A program made the translations under genes and the position numbers. From positions 62,001 through 126,000 of the forward strand of contig NZ_JBBHJW010000003.1 of the NCBI RefSeq assembly GCF_037482845.1: a stretch of DNA of 64,000 nt, written 5' to 3'. Positions within the stretch are counted from its first letter, which is position 1; every line of letters starts with the position of its first letter. Below, piece after piece: positions 27,204 to 36,074 of this stretch. Source of the stretch: Paucibacter_B soli. GTDB lineage: Bacteria > Pseudomonadota > Gammaproteobacteria > Burkholderiales > Burkholderiaceae_C. A model generated the notes under the pieces. That model ran no database searches, was not told the origin of the DNA, and saw nothing but the letters and a program-made list of their open reading frames with translations.

Positions 27204-29342
27204 ATGTCCGAGACCTCCGAGACCCTCGCCCCGCCGCCCCGCCCCAGCCATGGCGCGGGACGCGAATTGCTGGACCTGCTGGCCTCGATGCGCTTTGCCA
27301 TCGCGCTGCTGACGGTGATCTGCATCGCCTCGATCATCGGCACGGTGGTGAAGCAGCGCGAGCCGCTCAACAACTATGTGAACCAGTTCGGGCCCTTCTG
27401 GTCAGAGGTGTTCGGCAAGCTGGACCTCTACACCGTCTATGGCGCCTGGTGGTTCCTGCTGATCCTGGCCTTTCTGGTGATCTCCACCAGCCTGTGCATC
27501 GCCCGCAACACGCCCAAGATCATCCAGGACCTGAAGAGCTACAAGGAGCAGGTGCGCGAGCAGTCGCTGCAGCTCTTCAAGCACCGCGCCTTGGGCGAGC
27601 TGCCGCTGGCGCCCGAGGCCGCGCTCGGGCAGGTCTCGGCCTTCCTCGACCAGCAGGGCTGGAAGGCGCGCGCCCAGGTGCGCGCCAACGGCATCATGGT
27701 GGCGGCGCGCAAGGGCGCGGCCAACAAGATCGGCTATCTGTGCGCGCATAGCGCCATCGTGCTGGTCTGCCTGGGCGGCCTGTTCGACGGCGACCTGCTG
27801 GTGCGCGGCCTGATGTGGGCGCAGGGCAAGAGTGTCTACGAAGGCAGCGGCCTGATCTCCGAGGTGCCGGCGCAGCACCGCCTGTCGGCGCGCACGCCCA
27901 GCTTCCGTGGCAATCTGGTGGTGCCCGAGGGGGCACGCAACGGCACGGCGGTGCTGAGCATGCCCACCGGCGTGCTACTGCAGGAACTGCCCTTCGACAT
28001 CGAGCTGAAGAAGTTCAGCGTCGAGTACTACGCCACCGGCATGCCCAAGCTGTTCGCCAGCGACATCGTCATCCGCGACCACGAGAGCGGCGCGATGCGC
28101 GAGGCCAAGGTCAAGGTCAACGAGCCGGTCACGCACCGCGGCGTGGCGATCTACCAGAGCAGCTTCGACGATGGCGGCTCCAGCCTCAAGCTGCGCGCCC
28201 TGCCACTCGCCGGCAAGGGCGATGGCTTCACGCTGGAGGGCAAGGTCGGCGCCAGCACCCAGCTCGTGAATGGCGAGGCCAGGCTGGGGCTGGAATTCAC
28301 CGGCCTGCGCGTCATCAACGTCGAGAACATGGGCGAGAACGGCACGGCCAGTGGCGCCGATGTGCGCAAGGTCGATCTGGTCGAGTCGCTGCAGGGCCGG
28401 CTGGGCAGCAGTGCCAAGGGCAAGGCCGACCGCGACCTGCACAACGTCGGCCCCAGCTTCAGCTACAAGCTGGTGGACGCGAGCGGCCAGAAGCGCGAGT
28501 ACAACAACTACATGGCGCCGGTCGAGCTGGACGGGCAGCGCGTCTTCCTGATGGGAATGCGTGAGACCCCCAACGAGCCCTTCCGCTACCTGCGCATCCC
28601 GGCCGACGATCAGGGCGGCCTCAGCGGCTGGCTGCGCCTGCGCCAAGGCCTGGCCGACGCCGGCCTGCGCGAGCGCGCTGCCGGCCGTTATGCCGATGCC
28701 GCCACCCCCGCCGACAAGCCGCAGATGCGGCCGCAGCTGACGGCCACGGCGCGACGCGCGCTCGACCTGTTTGCCGGCCTGGATGGCGGCAAGCCCGGCC
28801 AAGCTGACAAGATCGGCGGCCTGCCCGCACTCTCGCAGTTCATCGACCGCGAGGTGCCCGAGGCCGAGCGCGCGCGTGTCTCCGAGGTGCTGCTGCGCAT
28901 TCTCAACGGCAGCCTGTTCGAGCTGCACAAGCTGCAGCGCGCGCAGGCCGGCCAGGCCGCGCCGGCCGCCGATGCCGCCACCCAGGCCTTCATGACCCAG
29001 GCCGTGCTCTCGCTGTCGGACTCGATGTTCTACCCGGCCCCGGTGCTGCTGCAGCTGGAAGACTTCCAGCAGTTGCAGGCCAGCGTGTTCCAGGTGGCGC
29101 GCGCGCCCGGTCAGAATCTGGTCTATCTGGGCGCGGTGCTGCTCGCCATCGGCGTGTTCGCGATGCTCTACATCAAGGAGCGGCGCCTGTGGATCTGGCT
29201 CGAGCCCGCGCCCGGTGGCCAGGAACACACGCGCGTGCGCATGGCGCTGTCCAGCACCCGCGAGTCGCCCGATACCCAGACCGAATTCGCCCAGCTCAGG
29301 CGGGCGCTGCTGAAGGAAGACGAAGGAAAGAGCCAAGCATGA
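27204..29342 (+). CDS. resB: Cytochrome c biogenesis protein ResB (Ccs1)
   Basis: A 712-residue subunit of the System II cytochrome c synthetase, which attaches heme to apocytochromes on the periplasmic side. It has N-terminal membrane segments (ASMRFAIALLTVICIAS, then WWFLLILAFLVIS), a large periplasmic domain with THRGVAIYQSSFDDGG, and a final membrane segment (VYLGAVLLAIGVFAMLY) ending in a cytoplasmic tail. Its stop overlaps the ccsB start (ATGA, 29339-29342). The clean start MSETSETLAP lacks an obvious ribosome site. Confidence 0.94.
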   Translation: MSETSETLAPPPRPSHGAGRELLDLLASMRFAIALLTVICIASIIGTVVKQREPLNNYVNQFGPFWSEVFGKLDLYTVYGAWWFLLILAFLVISTSLCIARNTPKIIQDLKSYKEQVREQSLQLFKHRALGELPLAPEAALGQVSAFLDQQGWKARAQVRANGIMVAARKGAANKIGYLCAHSAIVLVCLGGLFDGDLLVRGLMWAQGKSVYEGSGLISEVPAQHRLSARTPSFRGNLVVPEGARNGTAVLSMPTGVLLQELPFDIELKKFSVEYYATGMPKLFASDIVIRDHESGAMREAKVKVNEPVTHRGVAIYQSSFDDGGSSLKLRALPLAGKGDGFTLEGKVGASTQLVNGEARLGLEFTGLRVINVENMGENGTASGADVRKVDLVESLQGRLGSSAKGKADRDLHNVGPSFSYKLVDASGQKREYNNYMAPVELDGQRVFLMGMRETPNEPFRYLRIPADDQGGLSGWLRLRQGLADAGLRERAAGRYADAATPADKPQMRPQLTATARRALDLFAGLDGGKPGQADKIGGLPALSQFIDREVPEAERARVSEVLLRILNGSLFELHKLQRAQAGQAAPAADAATQAFMTQAVLSLSDSMFYPAPVLLQLEDFQQLQASVFQVARAPGQNLVYLGAVLLAIGVFAMLYIKERRLWIWLEPAPGGQEHTRVRMALSSTRESPDTQTEFAQLRRALLKEDEGKSQA

Positions 29343-30706
29343 ACAGCACCACCACCGCATCCCCTGCGCTGATCGTGGGCCGCCGCGGCCTGCTGGCCCG
29401 GCGCGACCTGTTCGACTGGGTGTTTGCCGCCCTCATCGTGGCCGGCGCCGGCTTCGCCTTCAGCCGCTACGGCGGATCGATGGACGGCTACGAGAAGGGC
29501 ATCCTCGTGTTCGCCGTGCCCGCGCTGATCGCGCTGGGCTGGTTCTGGAAGCCGGTGCGGCTGCTCAGCCTGGGCGTGGGCGCGGCCAGCCTGCTGGCCA
29601 TCCAGCAATACCTGCAGCACACCGACGGCTTCGGCGCCGACCTGGCCGCCGCCGACAAGGTCTTCCTGCTCAAGTACGCGCTCTCCAGTCAGAGCGCGAT
29701 CCTGTGGATGAGCCTGTTGGTGTTCATGAGCACGCTGTTCTACGGCCTGGGCTTTTTCGCCAAGGCCGGCGGCGCAAGCGTGGCCGAGCATATCGGCACG
29801 CGGCTGGCCTGGGGCGCCGTGTTCATGGCGCTGCTGGGCACCATGGTGCGCTGGTTCGAGAGCCACCAGATCGCGCCGGACATCGGCCATATCCCGGTGA
29901 GCAATCTCTACGAGGTGTTCGTACTGTTCAGCTGGATGACGACGCTGTTCTACCTCTACTACGAAGAGCGCTTCAAGACCCGTGCGCTGGGCGCCTATGT
30001 GATGCTGGCCGTCAGCGGCGCGGTGGGCTTTCTGCTCTGGTACACGGTGGCGCGCGAGGCGCATGAGATCCAGCCCCTGGTGCCGGCCCTGCAAAGCTGG
30101 TGGATGAAGATCCATGTGCCGGCCAATTTCGTCGGCTATGGCACCTTTGCGCTATCGGCCATGGTGGCCATGGCCTATCTGCTCAAGACCGCCTCGCAGC
30201 GCGCGCTCTATATCGGCCTGCTGGCGGTGCCGGGCGGGCTGGTGGCGCTGATCCTGGCGTTTCGCTTCGCCCTGCCGGAGCTGCCCGCCGAGACTCTGGC
30301 CGGCATGGATGGCTGGGCGCGCAAGATGAGCGCGGTGCTGGTCTTCTTCATCGCCGCCGTGGCCCTGCGCCGGCCGCTCACCGCGCGCCTGCCGGCGCTG
30401 GAGCAGCTCGACGACCTGATGTACAAGGCCATCGCGCTGGGCTTTGCCTTCTTCACCATTGCCACCATCTTGGGCGCCTTCTGGGCTGCCGAGGCCTGGG
30501 GCGGCTACTGGAGCTGGGACCCCAAGGAGACCTGGGCCCTGATCGTCTGGCTCAACTACGCGGCCTGGCTGCATATGCGATTGATGAAGGGCCTGCGCGG
30601 CGCGGTCTCGGCCTGGTGGGCGCTGGTGGGCCTGGTGGTGACGACCTTCGCCTTCCTGGGCGTCAACATGTTCCTCTCGGGCCTGCATTCCTACGGCACG
30701 CTCTGA
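29339..30706 (+). CDS. ccsB: Cytochrome c biogenesis protein CcsB (CcsA/ResC heme handler)
   Basis: A 455-residue polytopic membrane protein that exports and holds heme for ResB. The tryptophan-rich heme motif is present (WGGYWSWDPKETWALIVWL), with His residues in WMKIHVPANF and near the C-terminal GLHSYGTL matching the conserved heme ligands. It is translationally coupled to resB by a 4-bp overlap. A perfect inverted repeat lies in the 88 bp between this gene and msrP. Confidence 0.94.
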   Translation: MNSTTTASPALIVGRRGLLARRDLFDWVFAALIVAGAGFAFSRYGGSMDGYEKGILVFAVPALIALGWFWKPVRLLSLGVGAASLLAIQQYLQHTDGFGADLAAADKVFLLKYALSSQSAILWMSLLVFMSTLFYGLGFFAKAGGASVAEHIGTRLAWGAVFMALLGTMVRWFESHQIAPDIGHIPVSNLYEVFVLFSWMTTLFYLYYEERFKTRALGAYVMLAVSGAVGFLLWYTVAREAHEIQPLVPALQSWWMKIHVPANFVGYGTFALSAMVAMAYLLKTASQRALYIGLLAVPGGLVALILAFRFALPELPAETLAGMDGWARKMSAVLVFFIAAVALRRPLTARLPALEQLDDLMYKAIALGFAFFTIATILGAFWAAEAWGGYWSWDPKETWALIVWLNYAAWLHMRLMKGLRGAVSAWWALVGLVVTTFAFLGVNMFLSGLHSYGTL

Positions 30707-30743
30707 CGCCGCCAGCAGAATTTGCCCGGTTGACGTAAGGTTG

Positions 30744-30768
30744 TGCCCATCAGCCCGACTGATGGGCA
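30744..30768. promoter_or_regulatory. Perfect 10-bp inverted repeat upstream of msrP
   Basis: TGCCCATCAG (30744-30753) and CTGATGGGCA (30759-30768) are exact reverse complements with a 5-base centre. No T tract follows, so it is a poor terminator for ccsB. It lies 26 bp before the msrP start and directly after a TTGACG (30730-30735) that could be a -35 box. It could be an operator for msrPQ or an mRNA hairpin. Confidence 0.6.
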
Positions 30769-30794
30769 TCACCCGCTGAAAGTCGTCCACCATC

Positions 30795-31766
30795 ATGCAT
30801 CTGCTGCGCCCACGCTCCGGTCTTGTCATCCCCTCGAGCGAAGTCACGCCCCGGTCCGTCTACGAGAGTCGGCGCGACTGGCTGAAGCTGATGGCCGGCA
30901 GCGCGCTGGCGGGCTGGGCCGGCGGCGCGGCGATCGCGCAGAGCGGCAAGCTCGCCAAGCTGGCCGCCGGCAAGAGTGCCGTGCCGGGCGCGCTGACGCT
31001 GGACAAGCCCACGGCCTATGCCGACGCCACCGGCTACAACAATTTCTACGAATTCGGCACCGACAAGACCGACCCCGCACGCGCCGCCCACACGCTCAAA
31101 CCCCGCCCCTGGACCGTGACGGTGGAGGGCGAGGTCGGCAAGCCCGGCGTCTTCGATCTCGACAGCCTGCTCAGGCTCGCCCCCATGGAAGAGCGCATCT
31201 ACCGGCTGCGCTGCGTGGAGGGCTGGAGCATGGTGATCCCCTGGGTGGGCTATTCGCTCGCCGAGCTGATCCGGAAGGTGGAGCCTACGGCCAAGGCCAA
31301 GTACGTGGAATTCATCAGCCTGGCCGACAAGGCCCAGATGCCGGGCCTGCGCTCCGGTGTGCTGGACTGGCCCTATGTGGAAGGCCTGCGCCTGGACGAG
31401 GCCATGCACCCGCTGGCCCTGCTGGCTTTTGGCATGTATGGCGAGGTCTTGCCGAATCAGAACGGCGCGCCGCTGCGCCTGGTGCTGCCCTGGAAATACG
31501 GCTTCAAGTCGGCCAAGAGCATCGTCAGGATCCGTTTCGTCGAGAAGCAACCCGTCAGCAGCTGGACCAAGGCGGCGCAGCAGGAGTACGGCTTCTATTC
31601 GAACGTGAATCCGCAGGTGGACCACCCGCGTTGGAGCCAGGCGAGCGAACGCCGCATCGGCGAGGACGGCCTGTTCGCAAGGAAGCGCCCGACGCTGATG
31701 TTCAATGGCTACGAGGCCCAGGTTGGCCAGCTCTATGCAGGCATGGACCTGAAACGGCATTTCTGA
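30795..31766 (+). CDS. msrP: Protein-methionine-sulfoxide reductase, catalytic subunit MsrP
   Basis: A 323-residue periplasmic molybdopterin enzyme that reduces oxidised methionine in proteins. It has a twin-arginine signal (SRRDWLK, Arg26-Arg27), the molybdenum-ligand Cys140 in RLRCVEGWSM, and family blocks NNFYEFGTDK and LPWKYGFKSAK. Two bases separate its stop from msrQ, its membrane electron donor. The upstream palindrome may control the pair. Confidence 0.95.
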   Translation: MHLLRPRSGLVIPSSEVTPRSVYESRRDWLKLMAGSALAGWAGGAAIAQSGKLAKLAAGKSAVPGALTLDKPTAYADATGYNNFYEFGTDKTDPARAAHTLKPRPWTVTVEGEVGKPGVFDLDSLLRLAPMEERIYRLRCVEGWSMVIPWVGYSLAELIRKVEPTAKAKYVEFISLADKAQMPGLRSGVLDWPYVEGLRLDEAMHPLALLAFGMYGEVLPNQNGAPLRLVLPWKYGFKSAKSIVRIRFVEKQPVSSWTKAAQQEYGFYSNVNPQVDHPRWSQASERRIGEDGLFARKRPTLMFNGYEAQVGQLYAGMDLKRHF

Positions 31767-31768
31767 GC

Positions 31769-32371
31769 ATGGCCAAGCGATCGCTGTGGCTGCATCCCGC
31801 GGCCAAGCCGCTGCTGTTCGCGCTCTGCCTGACGCCGCTGGCCTATTTGGTGTGGGGCGCCGCCAGCGACGCGCTGGGCGCCAACCCCGCCGAAGCGCTG
31901 ATACGCCGGCTGGGCGACTGGACCCTGCGCGGCCTGTGCCTGACCCTGGCCATCACGCCCCTGCGCGTCATCAGCGGCCAGCCCGCGCTGGCGCGCTTTC
32001 GCCGCATGCTGGGCCTGTTCAGCTTCTTCTATGCCTGCCTGCACCTGCTTGCCTATGGCTGGCTGGACATGGGGCTGGAGCCAGGCGAGATCGCCCGTGA
32101 CATCGCCAAGCGCCCCTTCATCCTGATGGGCTTCAGCGCCTGGCTGCTGCTGCTGCCGCTGGCCGCCACCTCCTTCAACCGCGCCATCAAGGCGCTGGGT
32201 GCGCGGCGCTGGCAGGCGCTGCATCGCTGCGTCTATCTGCTGGTGCTGATCGCGCTTGCACATTTCGTCTGGATGCGCGCCGGCAAGCACAACTTCGCGG
32301 AACCCGCCGTCTACGGCGCGGTGATCGCCGCTCTGCTGGGTTGGCGCTTGGTTCGGCGCCGGCGCGCGTAA
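31769..32371 (+). CDS. msrQ: Heme-binding membrane subunit MsrQ
   Basis: A 200-residue integral membrane protein of the ferric-reductase-like family that passes quinone or flavin electrons to MsrP. Hydrophobic helices start at LLFALCLTPLAYLVWG, and candidate heme His residues lie in YACLHLLAY, ALHRCVYL and LAHFVWMR. The start is the ATG 2 bp after the msrP stop. Confidence 0.94.
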   Translation: MAKRSLWLHPAAKPLLFALCLTPLAYLVWGAASDALGANPAEALIRRLGDWTLRGLCLTLAITPLRVISGQPALARFRRMLGLFSFFYACLHLLAYGWLDMGLEPGEIARDIAKRPFILMGFSAWLLLLPLAATSFNRAIKALGARRWQALHRCVYLLVLIALAHFVWMRAGKHNFAEPAVYGAVIAALLGWRLVRRRRA

Positions 32372-32438
32372 TCTGACCAGCAGGCGTGCCGCCAGCTGCG
32401 CGATACTCGCCGCCATCGCTCGACCGCCCCTCGCCCGC

Positions 32439-33638
32439 ATGGACGCCTTCACCCTGCAAGTCGCCGCACTGCTCGCCAGCGCAGTGATGGCCATCTCGAT
32501 GTTCGGCCTGCACCGCGCCAGCCGCCGCGAGATCTGCTTGCGCGACTGGGCGGTGGCCGGCATGTGCTTCTTCTCTTCCAGCGCGCTGGGCTGGGCGGCG
32601 CAGTCGCAGGGCCTGTCGTACTGGATCGCGCCGGCGCTGGCCAACAGCTTCTACATCTGCGCTCACGCTGCCATCCTGGTGGGCGTGCGGCGTCATATGG
32701 GGCTGTCCGCCCACGCGCGTCTGTTGCCGCTGCTGGGCGCGGTGGCGCTGGCCATGCACGCCCTGCCCTTTGCCCAGGCCGCAGTGGCGAATCGGCTGAT
32801 GCTCACCTACCCCGTCATCATGGCCTGCAATCTCGCGGTGATCGCCCTGCTATGGCGCGCCCCCGCAAGCGAGATGACGCCCGCCTACTGGCCGCTGCTG
32901 CTCACCGAACTGCTGTTCCTGCTGCAATTGCTGATGCGCGCCGCGATGGTGCTGATGGGCGACCAGACCGCGCTGACCCTGTTCGGCAGCCAGTTCGTCC
33001 AGACTTCGGGCTCGCTGGCCCTGCTGGCCTTTTTGTCGCTCGCCACCATGAGCTGCGCACTGATGGTGATTCGCAAGCAGGAGCTGCGCCTGCGTCGCGC
33101 CTCCCGCACCGACAAGCTCACCGGTTGGCTGAATCGACATGCACTGCACGAGATGGCGCAGCGCGAATTCCAGCGTCATGCGCGCCAGGCGGAACGCCTG
33201 GTCTTCATGATGTTCGACATCGATCACTTCAAGAGCATCAACGACAGCCATGGCCATGCCGCCGGTGATGCGGCCATCCGGCACGCCACCGCACAGGCCG
33301 CGACGGCCCTGCGCGGTTACGACGCCCTATTCCGCATCGGCGGTGAGGAATTCCTGGTCTTGATCAGCACGCCCGACGAGTCGGCCGCCCTGGAGGTGGC
33401 AGAACGGGTGCGCGCGCGCATCCAGGCCCAAGCTGTGGAGTTCGAAGGCAAGGCCATTGCCATGACGGTAAGCCTGGGCCTGGCAACGCGCCAGGCCGAT
33501 GACCAGAACTGGGAGCAGGTGCTGCAGCGCGCCGACCAGGCGCTCTATGCTGCCAAGAAGGCCGGGCGCAACTGCGTGCACTGCTACACGCACGAGCCCG
33601 AGCCAGCACCGCGCATGCAATTGCTCACGCCCGCATAG
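32439..33638 (+). CDS. Membrane-bound diguanylate cyclase (GGDEF domain)
   Basis: A 399-residue protein with an N-terminal sensor of about six or seven membrane helices (1-212) and a C-terminal GGDEF domain (about 220-385). The active-site motif is GGEEF (301-305), a form that is normally active, and the inhibitory I-site RxxD is present five residues before it (RGYD, 292-295). It therefore likely makes c-di-GMP and is subject to product inhibition. Codes alone between msrQ and the flavoprotein gene. Confidence 0.93.
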   Translation: MDAFTLQVAALLASAVMAISMFGLHRASRREICLRDWAVAGMCFFSSSALGWAAQSQGLSYWIAPALANSFYICAHAAILVGVRRHMGLSAHARLLPLLGAVALAMHALPFAQAAVANRLMLTYPVIMACNLAVIALLWRAPASEMTPAYWPLLLTELLFLLQLLMRAAMVLMGDQTALTLFGSQFVQTSGSLALLAFLSLATMSCALMVIRKQELRLRRASRTDKLTGWLNRHALHEMAQREFQRHARQAERLVFMMFDIDHFKSINDSHGHAAGDAAIRHATAQAATALRGYDALFRIGGEEFLVLISTPDESAALEVAERVRARIQAQAVEFEGKAIAMTVSLGLATRQADDQNWEQVLQRADQALYAAKKAGRNCVHCYTHEPEPAPRMQLLTPA

Positions 33639-33670
33639 CCCCTGGAATCGCGGCCCGGAGCGGCTGGCAG

Positions 33671-33682
33671 CGATAATCGCGG
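33671..33682 (+). promoter_or_regulatory. CGATAATCGCGG motif upstream of the flavoprotein-FolB gene
   Basis: The 12-mer CGATAATCGCGG occurs here, 45 bp before the gene start, and again at 36699-36710 before glmU. The central GATAAT resembles a -10 hexamer, so both may mark promoters. No good -35 is evident. Confidence 0.35.
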
Positions 33683-33715
33683 GTTTTCCTGCCCTTCACC
33701 CCCCGGCCGCCGTTT

Positions 33716-35062
33716 ATGCCCGATTCCCTGCTGCCCCAGTACGACGTCGCCATCATTGGCGGCGGCCCGGCCGGCTGCTCGGCGGCATCCTGGCTCGCCC
33801 AGCTGGGCCTGAGCGTCGCGCTGATCGAGCGCGCGCCCCAGCTCTGCGCCGCCCTGCAGGGCCTGCAATTCGGCCAGCACTGGGTGCTGGGCGCCCCCGG
33901 CCAGAATCTTGCCACCCTGGGCCAGCAATACGCCCGCCAGATCGAGGGCATGGCCGGCCTGCGCCTGCTGCTGGGCCAGAGCATCGGCCATCTCGATTGG
34001 AATGCTGGCGAAGGCTGGCGACTGCAGTTGGACGACGGGCGCGCCTTCGCGGCCCGCGCCCTGCTGCTGGCCACCGGACTCAGGCCGCTGCGCCCCGAGG
34101 CCTTCTTTCCCGGCCCGCTGCCCCAGCCGCGCGTGCTGGACGCGCTCAGCCTCACGGCCCAGCGCGAGCAACTGCCGCCCGGCCGCCTGCTACTGCTGGG
34201 CGGCGGCGACAACGCACTGGAGAACGCGCTCTATCTGCAGGCGCGCGGCCACCAGGTCACGCTCTGGTCGCGCAGCGACTGGCGCGCCCAGCAGGCCCTG
34301 GTTGAGCGCATGGAAGCGCTGGGCGGCGCCATCCAGACGCGCCCGCGCAGCCCCATGCCCAGCCGGCTGCTGGCGGACGAACAAGGGGTGACGGTGGTTT
34401 CCAAGGCCCATGGCGAGGAGCGCTTTGACCATGTGGCGGTGCTGCTGGGCTTCGAGGCCGAACCCAGCGCCTGGCTGCAGGTGGGCGATGCGCTGCAGCG
34501 CGCCGGCATCACCGCGCCCTCGCACCCCTTCCGCGACGAGCCGCGCTTTGCACCGCTGGGCCTGTTCGTGGCCGGCGACGCCAGCGGCCGCCAGCACCCC
34601 TGCGTGCAGACCGCTTTAGGCGACGGCGTGGTGGCGGCCAAGGCGGTGGAGAGCTTTTTGCGCCCCTTGCGCGAGGGCCAGGCGCCGCTGGCCCTGCGCC
34701 GCAACAACCGCCAGATCATCCATCTGCAGGGTCTGCGCTTCGGCGCCAACCTGGGCGTGCTGGACTTCGAGCGCGAAGGCCCCCAGCCCATCCTGGTGGA
34801 TGCCGAGGTCAACCTGGGCGCGCAGATGATCGTCTCGCGCGACGCCGACATCGGCCATGTGCTGGACTACCGGCGCGTGCGCAGCATCATCATCGACGAG
34901 TGCACCGCCGAACACACCGACCTGCTCGAAGCGCTCTTGGGCAAGCTCTGCACCCGGCTGATGAAGTTGCCCGGCGTGGTGGGCGTGCGCATCAAGGTGA
35001 CCAAGCTCGAAATCTTTCCCGACTGCCAAGTCGCAATCAGCGCCGAATGCGGCCAGTGGTGA
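33716..35062 (+). CDS. Fusion of an NAD(P)/FAD-dependent oxidoreductase with dihydroneopterin aldolase (FolB)
   Basis: Residues 1-325 form a thioredoxin-reductase-like flavoprotein: FAD motif IIGGGPAG (13-20), NAD(P) motif LLGGGDNALENA (160-171) and the FAD-closing FVAGDASG (284-291). The redox CxxC of thioredoxin reductase is missing. Residues 330-448 are a complete FolB domain (dihydroneopterin aldolase, folate synthesis), with Glu352 (DFEREG), Glu405 (DLLEALL) and Lys430 (VTKLEIFP) at the expected catalytic or binding places. The frame is continuous with no internal start of note. ttcA follows 5 bp later. Function of the flavoprotein half is unknown. Confidence 0.85.
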   Translation: MPDSLLPQYDVAIIGGGPAGCSAASWLAQLGLSVALIERAPQLCAALQGLQFGQHWVLGAPGQNLATLGQQYARQIEGMAGLRLLLGQSIGHLDWNAGEGWRLQLDDGRAFAARALLLATGLRPLRPEAFFPGPLPQPRVLDALSLTAQREQLPPGRLLLLGGGDNALENALYLQARGHQVTLWSRSDWRAQQALVERMEALGGAIQTRPRSPMPSRLLADEQGVTVVSKAHGEERFDHVAVLLGFEAEPSAWLQVGDALQRAGITAPSHPFRDEPRFAPLGLFVAGDASGRQHPCVQTALGDGVVAAKAVESFLRPLREGQAPLALRRNNRQIIHLQGLRFGANLGVLDFEREGPQPILVDAEVNLGAQMIVSRDADIGHVLDYRRVRSIIIDECTAEHTDLLEALLGKLCTRLMKLPGVVGVRIKVTKLEIFPDCQVAISAECGQW

Positions 35063-35067
35063 CCCCC

Positions 35068-36009
35068 ATGACGACGACCGAACTCCTGACCCCCGACAAC
35101 ACCGCCGATGCCAAGGCTGCCGAGAAAAAGGCCTCACTGGAAATCAACAAGCTCTCCAAGCGCCTGCACCGCCAGGTGGGCCAGGCGATCGGTGACTTCA
35201 ACATGATCGAGGACGGCGACAAGGTGATGGTCTGCCTGTCCGGCGGCAAGGACAGCTACGCGCTGCTCGACATCCTCATCAACCTGAAGCAGCGCGCACC
35301 GATCAAGTTCGACATCGTCGCCGTCAACCTCGACCAGAAGCAGCCCGGCTTTCCGGCCGATTTGCTGCCCAGCTACCTCAAGTCGCGCGGTGTGGACTTC
35401 CATATCGAGACGCAGGACACCTATGCCATCGTCAAGCGCCTGATCCCCGAGGGCAAGACCACCTGCAGCCTGTGCTCGCGGCTGCGTCGCGGCATCCTCT
35501 ACCGCGTGGCCGGCGAACTGGGCGCGACCAAGATCGCGCTGGGCCACCACCGCGACGACATCGTCGTGACCCTGCTCTTGAACATGTTCTTCGGCAGCCG
35601 CATGAAGGGCATGCCGCCCAAGCTGGTGAGCGACGACGGCAAGAACGTGGTGATACGCCCGCTCGCCTATGTGGCCGAGGACGACCTGGTGCGCTGGGCC
35701 GCGCACCGCGAGTTCCCCATCATTCCCTGCAACCTCTGCGGCAGCCAGGAGAACCTGCAACGCGTGCAGGTCAAGGCCATGATCCGCGAGTGGGAGAAGA
35801 AGTACCCGGGCCGGGTCGACAATATGTTCACCGCGATGAGCAATATCGTCACCTCGCACATGATGGACCGCGAGCTCTTCCCCTTCCAGAGCATCAAGGC
35901 CACCGGTGCGCCCATGCCCGATGGCGATATCGCCTTCGACGAGGACGAGGCCTGCGGCAGCGCGCCGACCGCGCCCTCGGTGATCAAGCTGCATCGCAAC
36001 GACGACTGA
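35068..36009 (+). CDS. ttcA: tRNA 2-thiocytidine(32) synthetase TtcA
   Basis: A 313-residue PP-loop enzyme that thiolates C32 of certain tRNAs using ATP and an Fe-S cluster. It has the PP-loop SGGKDS (58-63) and the two cluster pairs C133-x2-C136 and C221-x2-C224. The start at MTTTELL lies 5 bp after the FolB-fusion stop, so the two genes are probably one operon. A 65-bp gap without a clear terminator follows. Confidence 0.95.
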   Translation: MTTTELLTPDNTADAKAAEKKASLEINKLSKRLHRQVGQAIGDFNMIEDGDKVMVCLSGGKDSYALLDILINLKQRAPIKFDIVAVNLDQKQPGFPADLLPSYLKSRGVDFHIETQDTYAIVKRLIPEGKTTCSLCSRLRRGILYRVAGELGATKIALGHHRDDIVVTLLLNMFFGSRMKGMPPKLVSDDGKNVVIRPLAYVAEDDLVRWAAHREFPIIPCNLCGSQENLQRVQVKAMIREWEKKYPGRVDNMFTAMSNIVTSHMMDRELFPFQSIKATGAPMPDGDIAFDEDEACGSAPTAPSVIKLHRNDD

Positions 36010-36074
36010 CTTTACAAAGCGTCAACATGCAAGGGCCACAATGGCGCTGTTGAGAACAGCACAGGAGGCCTGTC

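Noticed and set aside
30743..31768. Upstream part of the open frame that contains msrQ
   Set aside because: It overlaps msrP in another frame; msrQ starts at 31769, 2 bp after the msrP stop, which matches the family length.
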